This document shows positions 5,055 to 5,981 of a DNA stretch of 5,981 bases, piece after piece. The notes beneath the pieces are model-generated. The model had not been told where the DNA came from and did no database searches. It saw nothing but the letters and a program-made list of their open reading frames with translations. The stretch's first letter is position 1. Each line of letters opens with the position of its first letter. Source of the DNA: Acidobacteriota bacterium. GTDB lineage: Bacteria > Acidobacteriota > Vicinamibacteria > Vicinamibacterales > 2-12-FULL-66-21. A program made the position numbers and the translations under genes. Location: the NCBI GenBank assembly GCA_013697225.1, contig JACCXG010000080.1, positions 1-5,981 of the forward strand. Reading direction: 5' to 3'.

Positions 5055-5981
5055 TTACACCGGCACCGCCTTCTTGCCGGCGTCGTCCCACTTGAACGAG
5101 CGTCCCTCGCGGACCGCCATCACCGCCAGCAGTGTAGGCAATGAAGCGTAGAAGCCGATCTCCAAGTCGCTGACGGGCTTCTGCCTGGACCTCACACAGT
5201 CCAGGAAGTTCCGTGCGTGGCCCACGGTGGAAGAATCGCTGTCGGAGCCGTCCCTTTCGCGCCAGGGAACGCGTCTTGGCTGCAGCGCTGGCGCAGCCTC
5301 CTGTGGTGGGGCGGAAGGGGCCGGCGCCGCGCCGCGCCCCTGCGGAGCACCCCGGCCGCCGGACGACTGCGCGGGGCGGACCTCATAGCCTGCCCGGTGC
5401 ACCAGCAGGCTGCCGCGGGGTCCGAAAAAGTAGTTGCCTTGCCTGCCGAACTCCCAGTCCTGGACGACGGCGTTCGTGAACGTCATCACGAAGTCGGGGT
5501 ACTGCCAGCTCACCGAGAACGCGTCCGGCGATTGATCCCGTTCGGGATTCACGAAGTTCACGTACTGCGCCGTGCCGGAGGTGAGCGACGGGCCGACCCG
5601 TTGGGCGCCCAGGTACCACAGCGCCACATCCGTGAGGTGTACGCCCCAGTCGGTAATCAGCCCGCCTCCGTAGTCCCACCAGCCGCGCCATCGGAGGCGT
5701 CCCTGCTTGAAGGGACGACGCGGCGCCGGGCCCTGGAACATTTCCCAGTTCAGCCCCTCGGGTACAGGTACCACGGGCTCGGGTGGAGTGCCGTACCCTG
5801 TACCCCCGAACTGCAGGACCGCGTGCGTGATCTTGCCGAGCTGCCCCTCCTGGACGATGCGTGCGGCTTCCTGGAAGTGCTGTCCGGAACGCTGCTGCGT
5901 GCCGATCTGCACCACGCGATCAGAGGCTTTGTACGCCGTGAGGGCCTGCACTGCCGGCTCCACGGTGTTCGAGAGCGGCTT
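5055..5981 (-). CDS. Gfo/Idh/MocA family oxidoreductase, C-terminal 308 residues (5' end beyond window)
   Basis: The frame is open to the right edge, so the N-terminal NAD(P)-binding Rossmann domain lies outside. The visible part begins KPLSNTVEPA, where the first Lys and Pro would be the end of the family's E-K-P motif (catalytic Lys). VVQIGTQQRSGQHFQEA follows, then the substrate-domain signature at residues 103-118 of the visible part: D-Y-GGG-x3-D-W-G-x-H-x2-D, with H115 as the conserved active-site histidine. A Pro/Ala/Gly/Gln-rich insert (about 203-240) interrupts the C-terminal domain before GHARNFLDCVRSRQKPVSDLEIG. The family catalyses NAD(P)-dependent oxidation or reduction of sugars and related compounds, and in some branches glycoside cleavage. 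The substrate is not deducible, and an export signal, common in this subfamily, cannot be checked. It converges on the flavoprotein remnant with a 29-bp gap. Confidence 0.92.
   Translation of the reverse strand, partial: KPLSNTVEPAVQALTAYKASDRVVQIGTQQRSGQHFQEAARIVQEGQLGKITHAVLQFGGTGYGTPPEPVVPVPEGLNWEMFQGPAPRRPFKQGRLRWRGWWDYGGGLITDWGVHLTDVALWYLGAQRVGPSLTSGTAQYVNFVNPERDQSPDAFSVSWQYPDFVMTFTNAVVQDWEFGRQGNYFFGPRGSLLVHRAGYEVRPAQSSGGRGAPQGRGAAPAPSAPPQEAAPALQPRRVPWRERDGSDSDSSTVGHARNFLDCVRSRQKPVSDLEIGFYASLPTLLAVMAVREGRSFKWDDAGKKAVPV

Noticed and set aside
1..5981. CRISPR array, tRNA, rRNA, insertion sequence or defence genes
   Set aside because: No regularly spaced repeats, no tRNA or rRNA-like sequence, and no transposase, nuclease or other defence-type motif seen on either strand.

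Overview
The window is a gene-dense, GC-rich stretch of bacterial chromosome, about two-thirds G+C by eye. The gene set is an exported DinB-like protein, a di-haem cytochrome c, a lipoprotein-type ModA and a Gfo/Idh/MocA oxidoreductase with a Pro/Ala-rich insert. This resembles soil Acidobacteriota (Vicinamibacteria-like) or a similar diderm. That placement is an inference from gene style only; there is no rRNA or other marker here.

Layout. (1) Bases 2-220 (+) are the last 72 codons of a RibD_C/dihydrofolate-reductase-family protein, followed by a short hairpin. (2) Bases 294-794 (+) encode a DUF5655-type protein with a small Cys/His cluster at its N-terminus; an imperfect 33-bp direct repeat lies just upstream and again in its 3' end. 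(3) Bases 988-1593 (-) encode a secreted DinB-fold protein with a complete His triad. (4) Bases 1804-2256 (-) encode a 150-residue PA2169/DUF2383-type four-helix-bundle protein; two strong hairpins separate it from the DinB gene. (5) A divergent intergenic region (2257-2490) leads into a three-gene plus-strand cluster: di-haem cytochrome c (2491-3204), modA (3217-4065) and modB (4071-4742), with gaps of 12 and 5 bp. (6) After a hairpin, bases 4743-5025 hold only the C-terminal tail of a thioredoxin-reductase-like flavoprotein, read as a 5'-truncated gene remnant. The molybdate ATPase gene modC is not in its usual place. (7) Bases 5055-5981 (-) are the C-terminal 308 residues of a Gfo/Idh/MocA oxidoreductase that runs off the right edge and converges on the remnant.

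How the genes fit together. ModA (surface-anchored binding protein) and ModB (permease) form the import half of a molybdate ABC transporter that must borrow or encode its ATPase elsewhere. The tightly linked cytochrome may serve a molybdenum enzyme, but this rests on proximity alone. The other genes look like independent single units. I found no CRISPR array, transposase, tRNA, rRNA or recognisable defence system. The points most worth a second look are the cytochrome-modA-modB cluster without modC, the thioredoxin-reductase remnant beside it, the missing Met ligand in the second haem domain, and the repeat pair around the DUF5655 gene.
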